Under the pieces are notes generated by a model. It was given only the letters and a program-made list of their open reading frames with translations, did no database searches and was not told the origin of the DNA. Below are positions 9,193 through 18,372 of a stretch of 62,090 bases of DNA, piece after piece; within the stretch, counting starts at the first letter, position 1, and every line of letters starts with the position of its first letter. Source of the DNA: Salinicola peritrichatus (lineage in GTDB: Bacteria; Pseudomonadota; Gammaproteobacteria; Pseudomonadales; Halomonadaceae); contig NZ_PZJU01000066.1 of NCBI RefSeq assembly GCF_003206715.1, positions 1 to 62,090 of the forward strand. The letters run 5' to 3'. The position numbers and the translations under genes were made by a program.

Positions 9193-9780
9193 ATGCCGGC
9201 CCCGTCTCCTCTCCGTTTGAGCCTGATTCTCGGTAGCGCACGTCACCCCCGGTTCGGCGACCGAGTCGCTGCTTGGGTCCAGCGCGAATGTCATCGCCTC
9301 GGTTTCGACGAGCTGGATCTGATCGACCCGGCCGAACTGCCGCTGTCGATCCACTATCAACCGCTGCCACATGATGAATGGCACGCTTTCGAGCGGCGCT
9401 TGGACGCCGCCGATGGCTTCATCGTCATGACACCGGAGTACAATCACGGCTACACTGCCGCTCTCAAGCAACTGATCGATACCGTGCATGGCCCCTGGCA
9501 AGCCAAGCCAGTCGGCTTCGTCAGCTATGGCGGCATCTCCGGCGGCCTGCGAGCCGTCGAGCAGTTGCGTCTGGTCTTTGCCGAGCTGCACGCCGTGACG
9601 CTACGCGACACGGTCAGCTTCTCCCACGCTCGCGATCGCTTTCTGGAGGATGGCACGCTCGTCGATCCGGAACGCGAGGCGCGCCGTCTGCAAACGCTAC
9701 TGGCACGCTGGCGCTGGTGGGCACACGCCCTGCGTCAGGCGCGACGCTTGCAGCCCTACGGCACCATTCCACCGATCTGA
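9193..9780 (+). CDS. NADPH-dependent FMN reductase family protein
   Basis: A 195-residue flavodoxin-like reductase. [17 protein letters not shown] at the N-terminus is the FMN phosphate-binding loop and [18 protein letters not shown] with [10 protein letters not shown] are family motifs. I place the start at the ATG 9193, because the GTG at 9154 would lie inside the -10 element of the SoxR promoter. The gene is the first downstream of that promoter, so it is predicted to be induced by redox stress, perhaps reducing quinones or flavins. The ABC exporter gene follows after 26 bp and is probably co-transcribed. Confidence 0.87.
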   Translation: MPAPSPLRLSLILGSARHPRFGDRVAAWVQRECHRLGFDELDLIDPAELPLSIHYQPLPHDEWHAFERRLDAADGFIVMTPEYNHGYTAALKQLIDTVHGPWQAKPVGFVSYGGISGGLRAVEQLRLVFAELHAVTLRDTVSFSHARDRFLEDGTLVDPEREARRLQTLLARWRWWAHALRQARRLQPYGTIPPI

Positions 9781-9806
9781 AGCTTCTCTATCGAGCAAGG
9801 ATTGCC

Positions 9807-11687
9807 ATGTTCCGCTGGTTCGAAAATCGTCTCGACCCGTTTCCGCCACAGGAGCCGCAGCGCCCGCCTGACGGACTGGTCGCCTTCTGTCTTCACTACA
9901 CCAAAGGTGCCTGGCCATATCTGCTGACGGCTACCGTGCTGATGGCGCTGATCGCCGGTATCGAAGTGTGGATGTTCGGTTTTCTTGGCAATATCGTCGA
10001 CTGGCTATCCGCGCAGAATCGCGAGACCTTTCTCGCCGATCAAGGCTGGAAGCTCGTCGGCATGGCGTTCATCGTGCTGATCCTGTTGCCCGGCATGGTA
10101 TGGCTGCACTCGCTGCTCCAGCAACAGACGTTGATGGCCAATTTCCCGATGCGCATTCGCTGGCTGGCACACCGCTATCTGCTGCGTCAGTCGATGCGCT
10201 TCTACCAGGACGAGTTCGCCGGGCGCATCGCCACCAAGGTGATGCAGACGTCCCTGGCCGTGCGCGAGTGCATCATCAAACTGTTCGAGGTGCTGAACTA
10301 TGTCAGCGTCTACTTCCTCGGCACGTTGATCCTGGTCGGCAGCGCGGACTGGCGGCTGGCGGTCCCGCTGGTGGTGTGGCTGGCCGGTTATATCGTGCTG
10401 TTGCGTATCTTCGTACCGATCATGGGCCGCGTCTCCAAAACCCAGGCCGACGCCCGCTCGCGCATGACCGGGCGCATCGTCGACAGCTACAGCAACATCC
10501 AGACGGTCAAGCTGTTCTCCCATGCTCAGCGCGAGGCCGCTTTCGCCAAGGAAGGCATGGCCGGTTTTCTGATTACCGTGCACCGCCAGATGCGGCTGGT
10601 CACCTGCCTTTACGGCCTGCTCTACTTGCTCAACGCGTTGCTGCTGTTCAGCGTCGGCTGGTTGTCGATCCAGCTCTGGCTGGGCGAAGCCGTGAGTGTC
10701 GGCGCAGTGGCCGTGGCGCTGGGACTGGTAATGCGGCTATGGGGCATGTCACAGTGGATCATGTGGGAAGTCTCGGGTCTGTTCGAGAACATCGGCACGG
10801 TGCAGGATGGCATGGCGACGCTGTCGCTGCCGCGCGACATCGATGACCGCCCCGAAGCCAAACCGCTGGCGATCGACCGCGGCGAAATCGTGTTCGACCG
10901 TATCCGCTTCCACTACGGCAAGGGCAGCGGTGTCATCGACGATCTCTCGCTGACCATTCGCCCGGGCGAGAAGATCGGCCTGATCGGACCTTCCGGCGCG
11001 GGCAAGTCGACCCTGGTCAACCTGTTGTTGCGCTTCTACGACCTGGAGGGCGGCGCGATCCGCATCGATGGCCAGAACATCGCCGAGGTCACCCAGGAGA
11101 GCCTGCGCGCGAGCATCGGCATGGTCACCCAGGATACCTCGCTGCTGCATCGCTCGGTGCGCGACAATCTGCTCTACGGCCGCCCCGATGCCAGCGACGA
11201 CATGGCGTGGCGCGCGGCCCGCGAGGCCCATGTGGCGGATTTCATCGAATCGCTACGCGACATCCAAGGGCGCAAAGGCTTCGACGCCCATGTCGGCGAA
11301 CGTGGGGTCAAGCTCTCCGGCGGCCAGCGCCAGCGTCTGGCGATCGCCCGGGTGATGCTCAAGGACGCGCCGATCCTGATTCTGGACGAAGCGACCTCGG
11401 CGCTCGATTCCGATGTCGAAGCCGCGATCCAGGAAAATCTCGACCGGCTGATGGAAGGCAAGACGGTCATCGCCATCGCCCATCGGCTCTCCACCATCGC
11501 CGCCATGGATCGGCTGGTGGTCATGGAACATGGCCGCATTGTGGAACAGGGCAGCCATGCCGAATTGATCCGGCGCGACGGGCTCTATGCGCGGCTGTGG
11601 CGGCGCCAGTCCGGCGGATTTCTGGAGGCAGAGGAAGAAGCGGTTCAAACGGTCGTCTCGACCCACGAGTCGTCCATCGATACCTAG
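9807..11687 (+). CDS. ABC exporter, fused membrane and ATPase domains
   Basis: A 626-residue half-transporter. Six helices occupy about residues 30-310 and the nucleotide-binding domain follows, with Walker A GPSGAGKST (about 396-404), signature LSGGQRQR, Walker B ILILDEATSALD and the switch His in IAHRLSTI. The start at 9807 (MFRWFENRLDPF) has AAGG upstream; the open frame to 9378 overlaps the FMN reductase. Its position behind the SoxR promoter suggests export of a redox-active compound or a lipid-linked substrate; the substrate cannot be read from sequence. Confidence 0.87.
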   Translation: MFRWFENRLDPFPPQEPQRPPDGLVAFCLHYTKGAWPYLLTATVLMALIAGIEVWMFGFLGNIVDWLSAQNRETFLADQGWKLVGMAFIVLILLPGMVWLHSLLQQQTLMANFPMRIRWLAHRYLLRQSMRFYQDEFAGRIATKVMQTSLAVRECIIKLFEVLNYVSVYFLGTLILVGSADWRLAVPLVVWLAGYIVLLRIFVPIMGRVSKTQADARSRMTGRIVDSYSNIQTVKLFSHAQREAAFAKEGMAGFLITVHRQMRLVTCLYGLLYLLNALLLFSVGWLSIQLWLGEAVSVGAVAVALGLVMRLWGMSQWIMWEVSGLFENIGTVQDGMATLSLPRDIDDRPEAKPLAIDRGEIVFDRIRFHYGKGSGVIDDLSLTIRPGEKIGLIGPSGAGKSTLVNLLLRFYDLEGGAIRIDGQNIAEVTQESLRASIGMVTQDTSLLHRSVRDNLLYGRPDASDDMAWRAAREAHVADFIESLRDIQGRKGFDAHVGERGVKLSGGQRQRLAIARVMLKDAPILILDEATSALDSDVEAAIQENLDRLMEGKTVIAIAHRLSTIAAMDRLVVMEHGRIVEQGSHAELIRRDGLYARLWRRQSGGFLEAEEEAVQTVVSTHESSIDT

Positions 11688-12020
11688 TGTGGTGTCTCGC
11701 AACAAAATCCGTTCGACATTTCTTCGCGTTACTGACAAGACACCATACCAACTCATCGAGAGTCCTACTACTGGCACATCCGACGTGCAGCGCTCCAGAA
11801 GTCCGCATCGGAAATGACGCTGAAAGTCCCTTCGACCGCCTCGTGACGTATTACGAAGCGGCACGCTACACCCTTCGTCCAATGCGGTCGAGTGTCGCAT
11901 GACCTTGCCGGCCCTCGCTTGCGGCGGGAATATGATTCTCGTACTCCACACCCCCAATTTCAGTCGTACTCCGGTCGCCATGCGCCGTCATACGGCGCCA
12001 GAATCGTCAGGAGGGATGCA
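11688..12020 (+). promoter_or_regulatory. ppsA upstream region with leader hairpin
   Basis: A 333-bp gene-free stretch. A TATGAT -10-like hexamer is at 11931-11936. A tight hairpin, GCGCCGT (11982-11988) with ACGGCGC (11992-11998) and a 3-nt loop, lies ten bases before the AGGAGG ribosome site of ppsA. No operator for a known carbon regulator such as Cra was recognised. Confidence 0.4.
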
Positions 12021-14435
12021 ATGGCCTCGTTCCAGTATCTACGCTTCTTCGAAGAACTCGGCATCGACGACGTGCCGCTGGTCGGCGGCAAGAACGCCTC
12101 GCTGGGCGAGATGTATCGCAAGCTCTCCGACGAGGGCGTGCGCATCCCCAATGGTTTCGCGGTGACCGCCGAGGCCTATCGCGCCATGCTCGACCAGGCG
12201 GATGCCTGGCCGGCCCTGCACGACGCGCTGGATGACCTCGACCCCGACGATGTCGCCGATCTCGTCCGACGCGGCAAGCGGGCGCGCGAGATCGTCTACG
12301 GCGCGGGGCTGCCCGACGATCTCGCCGCCGAGATCATCGCCGGCTATCACCGCCTGCAACAGGAGTATGGCGACGAGGTGAGCCTCGCCGTGCGCAGTTC
12401 GGCCACCGCCGAGGACCTGCCCAATGCCAGTTTCGCCGGCCAGCAGGACACCTATCTCAACGTACACGGTGAGCAGAGCCTGCTCGAGGCCTGCCGGCGC
12501 AACTTCGCCAGCCTGTTCACCGACCGCGCCATTCACTATCGCATCGACCAGGGCTTCGACCACTTCAAGGTCGCGCTGTCGATCGGGGTGATGAAGATGG
12601 TGCGCTCGGACCTCGCCGCCTCGGGAGTGATGTTCTCGCTGGATACCGAATCGGGCTTTCGCGATGCGGTGTTCGTCACCGGCGCCTATGGATTAGGCGA
12701 GAACGTCGTCCAGGGCGCCGTCGATCCCGACGAGTTCTACGTTCACAAGCCGACCTTCGCAGGGGGCCATCATTGCGTGCTGCGCCGCAGCCTGGGCGAC
12801 AAGGCGGTGAAGATGATCTACGTCGAGGGTGACGCCAAGCACTACACGCGCAACGTGCCGACGCCGAAGGCCGACCGCAAGCGTTTCTGCATCGACGACG
12901 CCGACGTGCTGGAACTGGCCGATTACGCGATCAAGATCGAACGCCACTACGGCCACCCCATGGACATGGAGTGGGCCAAGGACGGCCTGAGCGGCGAGCT
13001 CTACATCGTCCAGGCGCGTCCCGAAACGGTGGCCTCGCAGCGTCGTCCCACCACGCTCGAACACTACATTCTCGACCAGCGCGGCGAGACTCTGGCCACC
13101 GGTCGCGCGGTGGGCGAGAAGATCGCCACCGGCCGCGCCCACGTGATCCAGGACGTGGCCCACCTCCCCGAATTCAAGCCCGGCGAAGTGCTCGTCGCCG
13201 ATACCACCACCCCCGACTGGGAGCCGGTGATGAAGACCGCGGCGGCGATCGTCACCAACCGCGGTGGACGCACCTGCCATGCGGCGATCATCGCTCGCGA
13301 ACTCGGCATCCCCGCGGTGGTCGGCTGCGGCGAAAGCACCCAGACGGTGGCCGACGGAGAGACGGTGACCGTGAGCTGCGCCGAAGGCGACAGCGGTCGC
13401 GTCTACCGTGGCGCGCTGAATTTCCGGGTCGAGACCACTGAACTCGGCGAGATCGCCCGCCCCGCCACAGAGATCATGATCAATCTCGGCAACCCCGAAC
13501 TGGCCTTCTCCACCTCGTTTCTGCCCAACGATGGCGTCGGCCTGGCACGCATGGAATTCATCATCAGCGAGTACATCAAGGCGCATCCCCTCGCCCTGCT
13601 GCATCCGGACAGGATCGACGATACCGCGACACGTGCCCGGGTCGAGGCGCTGATCGGCACTCACGCCAACGGCGGCGAGTTCTTCGTCGAACGGCTCTCC
13701 GAAGGCATCGGCACCATCGCCGCCGCCTTCTGGCCCAAACCGGTGGTGGTACGGCTGTCGGACTTCAAGAGCAATGAATACGCCAGCCTGCTCGGCGGCG
13801 CCGACTTCGAGCCCCACGAGGCCAACCCGATGCTCGGCTTCCGTGGTGCCTCGCGCTACGCCCATCCGGCCTACGCCGAGGGCTTCGCCCTGGAGTGCCA
13901 GGCAATGCGGCGCGTGCGCGACGACATGGGACTGACCAACGTGGTCCTGATGCTACCGTTCGTGCGTCGTCTCGACGAGGCCGACAAGGTACTGGCCGAA
14001 ATGGCCAGGTATGGGCTCGAACGCGGCGTCAATTCGCTGAAGATCTACGCCATGTGCGAGATTCCCAACAACGTCATTCTCATCGATCGTTTCGCCGAGC
14101 GCTTCGATGGTTTCTCGATCGGCTCCAACGACCTCACCCAGTTGACGCTGGGCGTTGACCGCGACAGCGAGATCGTCGCCTTCGACTACGACGAGCGCGA
14201 CGAGGGGGTCAAGGAGATGATCCGCCTGGCCGTCGAGGGCTGTCGGCGCAACGGCATGCACTCCGGGCTGTGCGGACAGGCGCCGTCGGACTACCCCGAA
14301 ATGGCCGCGTTCCTGGTCGAGCTCGGCATCGAGTCGATGAGCCTCAATCCGGATAGCGTGATCGCCACTACACGCCACGTGCTCGAACTCGAGCAGCACC
14401 TGGGACGGCCACCGCGCACGGCAACGCCTGCGTGA
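12021..14435 (+). CDS. ppsA: Phosphoenolpyruvate synthase
   Basis: An 804-residue enzyme converting pyruvate, ATP and water to PEP, AMP and phosphate for gluconeogenesis. Domains in order: N-terminal ATP-binding domain (VGGKNASLGEM, SSATAEDLPNASFAGQQDT), central phosphohistidine domain with GGRTCHAAIIAREL carrying the catalytic His, and C-terminal PEP/pyruvate barrel (NDGVGLARMEF, GFRGASRY, FSIGSNDLTQLTLGVDRDS, SGLCGQAPSD). The start is set by AGGAGG at 12009. The ppsR regulator often found beside ppsA is not adjacent here. Confidence 0.95.
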   Translation: MASFQYLRFFEELGIDDVPLVGGKNASLGEMYRKLSDEGVRIPNGFAVTAEAYRAMLDQADAWPALHDALDDLDPDDVADLVRRGKRAREIVYGAGLPDDLAAEIIAGYHRLQQEYGDEVSLAVRSSATAEDLPNASFAGQQDTYLNVHGEQSLLEACRRNFASLFTDRAIHYRIDQGFDHFKVALSIGVMKMVRSDLAASGVMFSLDTESGFRDAVFVTGAYGLGENVVQGAVDPDEFYVHKPTFAGGHHCVLRRSLGDKAVKMIYVEGDAKHYTRNVPTPKADRKRFCIDDADVLELADYAIKIERHYGHPMDMEWAKDGLSGELYIVQARPETVASQRRPTTLEHYILDQRGETLATGRAVGEKIATGRAHVIQDVAHLPEFKPGEVLVADTTTPDWEPVMKTAAAIVTNRGGRTCHAAIIARELGIPAVVGCGESTQTVADGETVTVSCAEGDSGRVYRGALNFRVETTELGEIARPATEIMINLGNPELAFSTSFLPNDGVGLARMEFIISEYIKAHPLALLHPDRIDDTATRARVEALIGTHANGGEFFVERLSEGIGTIAAAFWPKPVVVRLSDFKSNEYASLLGGADFEPHEANPMLGFRGASRYAHPAYAEGFALECQAMRRVRDDMGLTNVVLMLPFVRRLDEADKVLAEMARYGLERGVNSLKIYAMCEIPNNVILIDRFAERFDGFSIGSNDLTQLTLGVDRDSEIVAFDYDERDEGVKEMIRLAVEGCRRNGMHSGLCGQAPSDYPEMAAFLVELGIESMSLNPDSVIATTRHVLELEQHLGRPPRTATPA

Positions 14436-14491
14436 GCCGCCACGCCATCTGCCGGTGCCTCACGCTGCCCTCTTCAAGCCCACTGTCGGAT

Positions 14492-14728
14492 TCACGCCGA
14501 CAGTTTCAGCCCCGCCACGGCGACGATGATCATGCCGACGAAGGCGAGCCGCAGTGGCCGTCGCGACTCGCCCCATCGCCACATGCCCAGGAGCGTGCTG
14601 CCGAGCGTACCGATACCGGTGAAGATCGCGTAGGCCACGCCCATGTCGATCGAGCGCATGGAGATCGAAACCGGCAACGCCGACAGACAGCTCGATTCGA
14701 GCAGAGAAGGACAAGAGAACCCGAGCAT
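14492..14728 (-). pseudogene. C-terminal fragment of a YkkD-like SMR transporter gene
   Basis: The frame encodes MRSIDMGVAYAIFTGIGTLG and continues to AFVGMIIVAVAGLKLSA, nearly identical to the C-terminal half of the intact SMR protein at 26681-27010. Upstream of that (14670-14728) the similarity stops and the remaining 23 residues are unrelated, so the first two helices are missing. DNA similarity to 26690-26860 is high over about 170 bp, including an uninterrupted match of over 30 bases. It lies at the distal end of the guanidine operon. A four-helix SMR protein cannot be formed from it. Confidence 0.85.
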
Positions 14729-14773
14729 ACTCGCCTCCTGGCCGGTCGAGGCGTGCCGTAAATAGTACCTGGC

Positions 14774-15463
14774 TTACCTACTATTACCGGTTGTCTGAAT
14801 CTCGAACCCCTCTCGCCAGGGGTGGGTCGACAGCATGATTTTCCAGCCGCTGCCGTTGCATCGGGCATAGCTGATTTCCATCCCGGCGCGCAGGCGCAGG
14901 GTCTCACTATCCAGTGTTTGCGGTGCAGCGAGCAGATCGTGGGTCTGCGGCAAAGCAAGGCGAGGCACGATTGACATGGCGTGATCACCCCATTGCAGCC
15001 AGCGCGGCAGGCCGTCCGGGCCGAGACATGTCCGCTCTGCGCCGCCGGCATCCGCTTGGCGCACCCACAGCTCGCGATAGCGCCCTTGGGGATGACGTTC
15101 CTCCAGCGTATCTTCGTCAAGAAACGCCATTTCGCCGACGTCTTTCCCCAGTCCCGGATGCTGATCGAGCAAACGATGCCAGGTACAGAAGCGGCCCTCG
15201 ACCCGGGTGATGCCGGCAAAGGCGGTCTGGCCGGCCAGCCATACGAGCCGATCCCGGTCGCAGTCGTCCAGCGACGTGACGTCGGCGAAATCGGGGCGAT
15301 CCGCCGGCACGCGCATGTCGGCGTGCCAGCATGCCGCCTGCAGCCAGATCACTCGGGTCGTGCGGTCCTCTATGTAATCGCCATGTTCACCCTCGCCAGT
15401 GTAGAGCGTGCGTTGCCATACCCCGTGATAACGGGATGGCACGCCGTCTTGTGGTGTGTTCAT
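14774..15463 (-). CDS. Unrecognised protein, last gene of the guanidine operon
   Basis: A 229-residue soluble protein with no signal peptide or membrane helix. It is rich in aromatic residues and in predicted beta strands (GVWQRTLYTGEGEH, TRVIWLQAACWHADMRVP, FAGITRVEGRFCTWHRLLD), which looks like a lipocalin-type barrel, but this is only an impression. It overlaps the oxygenase gene by 4 bp (ATGA), so the two are translationally coupled and probably act together. I cannot assign a function. A short inverted repeat (AATAGTA/TACTATT, 14762-14786) lies across its 3' end. Confidence 0.75.
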   Translation of the reverse strand: MNTPQDGVPSRYHGVWQRTLYTGEGEHGDYIEDRTTRVIWLQAACWHADMRVPADRPDFADVTSLDDCDRDRLVWLAGQTAFAGITRVEGRFCTWHRLLDQHPGLGKDVGEMAFLDEDTLEERHPQGRYRELWVRQADAGGAERTCLGPDGLPRWLQWGDHAMSIVPRLALPQTHDLLAAPQTLDSETLRLRAGMEISYARCNGSGWKIMLSTHPWREGFEIQTTGNSR

Positions 15464-16536
15464 GCCCGTTCCGTTCCCTTGTGTCGCGCATGCTGACCCA
15501 GTGTGGCGGTATCTCTCGCCCCTTCGGGTAATTGGATCTCACCACTGGCCAGACACTTCTGCAGATAAGCGAAGGTGTGAATGGTCTGGGCGTAGAGATG
15601 ATCCCCGGCCTTGAGCGGCTCGTAACGCGCGTGTCCGTCACGCTCGACCAGTTGCGGCAGCGGTGTCACCGTGGTGGCGTAATCGCAGGCGAAGAACAGC
15701 GGGAACGAATAGCGCTCCTCCTTCACCTTGCGTACCCGGTGCGAGGTGGCCACGAACTCGCCGTTGGTCCAGATCTCCAGCATGTCGCCGATGTTGATCA
15801 CCAGGGCATCGTCGCGGTAGGGCACGTCGATCCACTCGCTCTGGCCGTTCATCACTTCCAGCCCCGGAGCGGTGGGCAGCAGCAGGGTGAAGCACTCGTA
15901 ATCGGTGTGCGCGCCGATGCCCTGGACATCCTCGGCCTCGGGATCGAACGGATAGTGGATCAGGCGCAACTGGCTGGGTGGCTTGGTCACGTCCTTGAGG
16001 AAGTGCTCTTCGGGCAACCCCAGCGCGAGGGCGAAACCTCGCATCAGGGCGAGGCCCACCTCGTAAGTCACCTGGTAGTAGGCATAGACCTGCTCGCGGA
16101 AGCCGGGCAACTCGGGCCAGACGTTGGGTCCCAGCATGGGGATGCCGGCGACTACGTCCGGGTCATCGGCGGGCAGCTCGAAGGCCAGATCGAAGGCTTC
16201 CTTGAGGTCACGCTTGCCCTTTTCGGGCATCTCCTCGCCTTCGGGCACGTAGCCGCGATGGCGGGTAGTGCCGTTGCCCGCGGACAGCCCGATATAGTGG
16301 CGCATCTTGGTCTCCATCGGCTGGGCGAAGAATCGCCTGGCCTGGTCCAGAAGGGCTTGGCGCAGATCTTCGTCGATGCCGTGGCCGACGATATGGAAGA
16401 AACCCACGTTGCGTGCCGCGTCGCCGAGCTGTACGGCGACGGCCTGGCGTTCGTCTTCATTGGGACTGAAGAGCCCGCCGATATCGATCACCGGCAGTGA
16501 CTGGAAATGACTGAGTTGCTGCTTTGCATGGCTCAT
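15460..16536 (-). CDS. 2-oxoglutarate/Fe(II) oxygenase, isopenicillin N synthase-like
   Basis: A 358-residue member of the large IPNS/plant 2-ODD family: N-terminal LPVIDIGGLF and GFFHIVGHGID, then the double-stranded beta-helix with iron ligands H210 and D212 (GAHTDYE) and H266 (ATSHRV), and the 2-oxoglutarate-binding R275-x-S277 (RYSF). The start has CAGGAGA upstream. It lies 18 bp after the allophanate hydrolase gene and overlaps the next gene, so it belongs to the riboswitch-controlled guanidine operon. Enzymes of this superfamily (ethylene-forming enzyme, plant homoarginine-6-hydroxylase) can liberate guanidine from arginine-type substrates by carbon hydroxylation; that role here is inference from context. 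Confidence 0.88.
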   Translation of the reverse strand: MSHAKQQLSHFQSLPVIDIGGLFSPNEDERQAVAVQLGDAARNVGFFHIVGHGIDEDLRQALLDQARRFFAQPMETKMRHYIGLSAGNGTTRHRGYVPEGEEMPEKGKRDLKEAFDLAFELPADDPDVVAGIPMLGPNVWPELPGFREQVYAYYQVTYEVGLALMRGFALALGLPEEHFLKDVTKPPSQLRLIHYPFDPEAEDVQGIGAHTDYECFTLLLPTAPGLEVMNGQSEWIDVPYRDDALVINIGDMLEIWTNGEFVATSHRVRKVKEERYSFPLFFACDYATTVTPLPQLVERDGHARYEPLKAGDHLYAQTIHTFAYLQKCLASGEIQLPEGARDTATLGQHARHKGTERA

Positions 16537-16554
16537 GGCTGTCTCCTGGTTCGA

Positions 16555-18372
16555 TCACTGCTGGCTGGCGATCCAGCCTCTCCAACCGCCGAAATGGGTC
16601 ACATCCTCGGCCGGGCCACCCGCCTCCAGGGCGCCCGCAGTGCAGATGAAGCCGCATTGCCACTCGCCGTTTTCCAGCTCGACTTGTCCTAGTCCCAGTG
16701 GGGCGGGAATGCCGGCCAGGAAGCTGCCGATGGTGTCGATGGGCAGACGCCACACTTCCACCTCGATGGCCGCGCCGTTGGCGTCGTCTCGCACCATCGC
16801 CGGGCGCGCCGGCGGGCCGCCGGCCAGGGCATAGAGGCGGTAGTTCGGGCTGCTGCGGGTGCTGGCGACACGCACGCCGCCGCGGCTGGTGAGCTGGTGG
16901 TTGAGCGGCAGCCCGGCAAGGTGCGCGCCGCATACCACCAGTTCCAGCGTGCCGTCCTTTGCCGGGGGCAGTGCCGGCAGCTGGGGGCGGGCGATGCTGG
17001 TGGCGCCCAGCGGCAGAACGAGCCGGCGCTCCAGTGCCCGGCCGAGACTCAACAGCGACAGATCATCAAAAGCGGGGCCGAACAGGGTGACGCCGAACGG
17101 CAGGCCGGCATCGGTGAAGCCGGTGGGCACGGCCAGGGCACTGTAGTCGAGCAGGTTCATGAAGTTGGTCCAGGTTCCCACTCGCGAGTTGACGGCAATG
17201 GGCTCTGCAGCCACCTCGGCCTTGGTGGGATGTTCCACCGTGGTCGGGGCCAGCATCACGTCGACCTGAGCAAGCAGAGCATCGGCCTGGCGCTTGAGTT
17301 CGGCCAGCTTGTAGCGGGCGTCGAAAGCATCTACCGCCTTGGGTGCGCCGCCGCCTTCGATGACCTGACGGGTGGCCGGATGCAGGGTATCGGGCTGGCT
17401 TTCGATCAGTTCGCGCACGGCGTGGTAGCGCTCGGCGACCCACGGGCCTTCGTAGAGCAGGCGCGCCGCGGCCAACAGTGGCGTGCAATCGAGTTCGAAC
17501 CTGACGCCGCCCAGTGCCTCGAGTTGGGCAATAGCCTGGCGCATGCCAACGCTGTAGGCCGCGTCGGTATGCCACTGCGACTCGGGCGGCACGCCGAAGC
17601 GAAAGCGCTTCAGCATCTCGCCATAGGCTTGGCCGGCCACGGCGAAATCGTGACGCCGCGACCAGGCGCACTCCGGATCGTACTGGCCGGCGACGTCGAG
17701 CACGGCGGCGGCATCGTCGGCGCTCAAGGTGAAGAGGCTGATGGTATCCAGAGTGGCACAGGCCGGTACCACGCCCGCCGTACTCAGCAGGCCCAGCGTG
17801 GGCTTGACGCCGAACAGGTTGTTGAAGCACGCCGGCACGCGTCCGGAGCCGGCAGTGTCGGTACCCAGCGCGAAGCTGACCTGGCCCTGGGCGGTGGTCA
17901 CCGCCGAGCCGCTGCTGGAGCCGCCGGGAATGCGCTCGGCATCGAAGGCATTGCCGGGCACGCCATAGATGTCCAGCGCACGTTCGCCGACCAGCCCGGT
18001 AGCGAACTGGTCGAGATTGGTCTTGCCCATGGGGATGGCCCCGGCCTCGATCAGCTGGCGCACGACGAAGGCGGACTCATTGGGCGTATAGGCATAGACG
18101 GGACTGCCCGCCGTAGTCGGCACGTTCGCGAGATCGATATTGTCTTTGATCGCGAACGGAATGCCGTACAATGGAAGGCTCTGCGGATCGATGGCGTCGA
18201 GACGAGCGAGATAGGGCTCGAGCTGCTCGCGTGAGAGCCGGGTGATCCAGGCGGGATCAAAGCCGCGTGCTGCGGCATCGGCCAGCAGATCAGCGATCAG
18301 CCCGCGTGGGGTCAGCTCATTGGCGCGATAGCGCGCCAGCAGAGAAGTCATGGTCATATCGATGGCGCTCAT
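16555..18372 (-). CDS. atzF: Allophanate hydrolase
   Basis: A 605-residue amidase-signature enzyme hydrolysing allophanate to ammonia and CO2. The Ser-cisSer-Lys triad is recognisable as K76 (FAIKDNID), S152 (PGGSSSGSA) and S176 (TDTAGSGR), with spacings matching AtzF. A C-terminal domain (about residues 460-605, VCGAHLAGLPLNHQL onward) is the decarboxylating domain of two-domain allophanate hydrolases. The start at 18372 overlaps the carboxylase stop as ATGA; the frame extends to 18573 but that part lies inside the carboxylase gene. It completes the carboxylase-deiminase-hydrolase guanidine route, or a urea amidolyase route. Confidence 0.92.
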   Translation of the reverse strand: MSAIDMTMTSLLARYRANELTPRGLIADLLADAAARGFDPAWITRLSREQLEPYLARLDAIDPQSLPLYGIPFAIKDNIDLANVPTTAGSPVYAYTPNESAFVVRQLIEAGAIPMGKTNLDQFATGLVGERALDIYGVPGNAFDAERIPGGSSSGSAVTTAQGQVSFALGTDTAGSGRVPACFNNLFGVKPTLGLLSTAGVVPACATLDTISLFTLSADDAAAVLDVAGQYDPECAWSRRHDFAVAGQAYGEMLKRFRFGVPPESQWHTDAAYSVGMRQAIAQLEALGGVRFELDCTPLLAAARLLYEGPWVAERYHAVRELIESQPDTLHPATRQVIEGGGAPKAVDAFDARYKLAELKRQADALLAQVDVMLAPTTVEHPTKAEVAAEPIAVNSRVGTWTNFMNLLDYSALAVPTGFTDAGLPFGVTLFGPAFDDLSLLSLGRALERRLVLPLGATSIARPQLPALPPAKDGTLELVVCGAHLAGLPLNHQLTSRGGVRVASTRSSPNYRLYALAGGPPARPAMVRDDANGAAIEVEVWRLPIDTIGSFLAGIPAPLGLGQVELENGEWQCGFICTAGALEAGGPAEDVTHFGGWRGWIASQQ

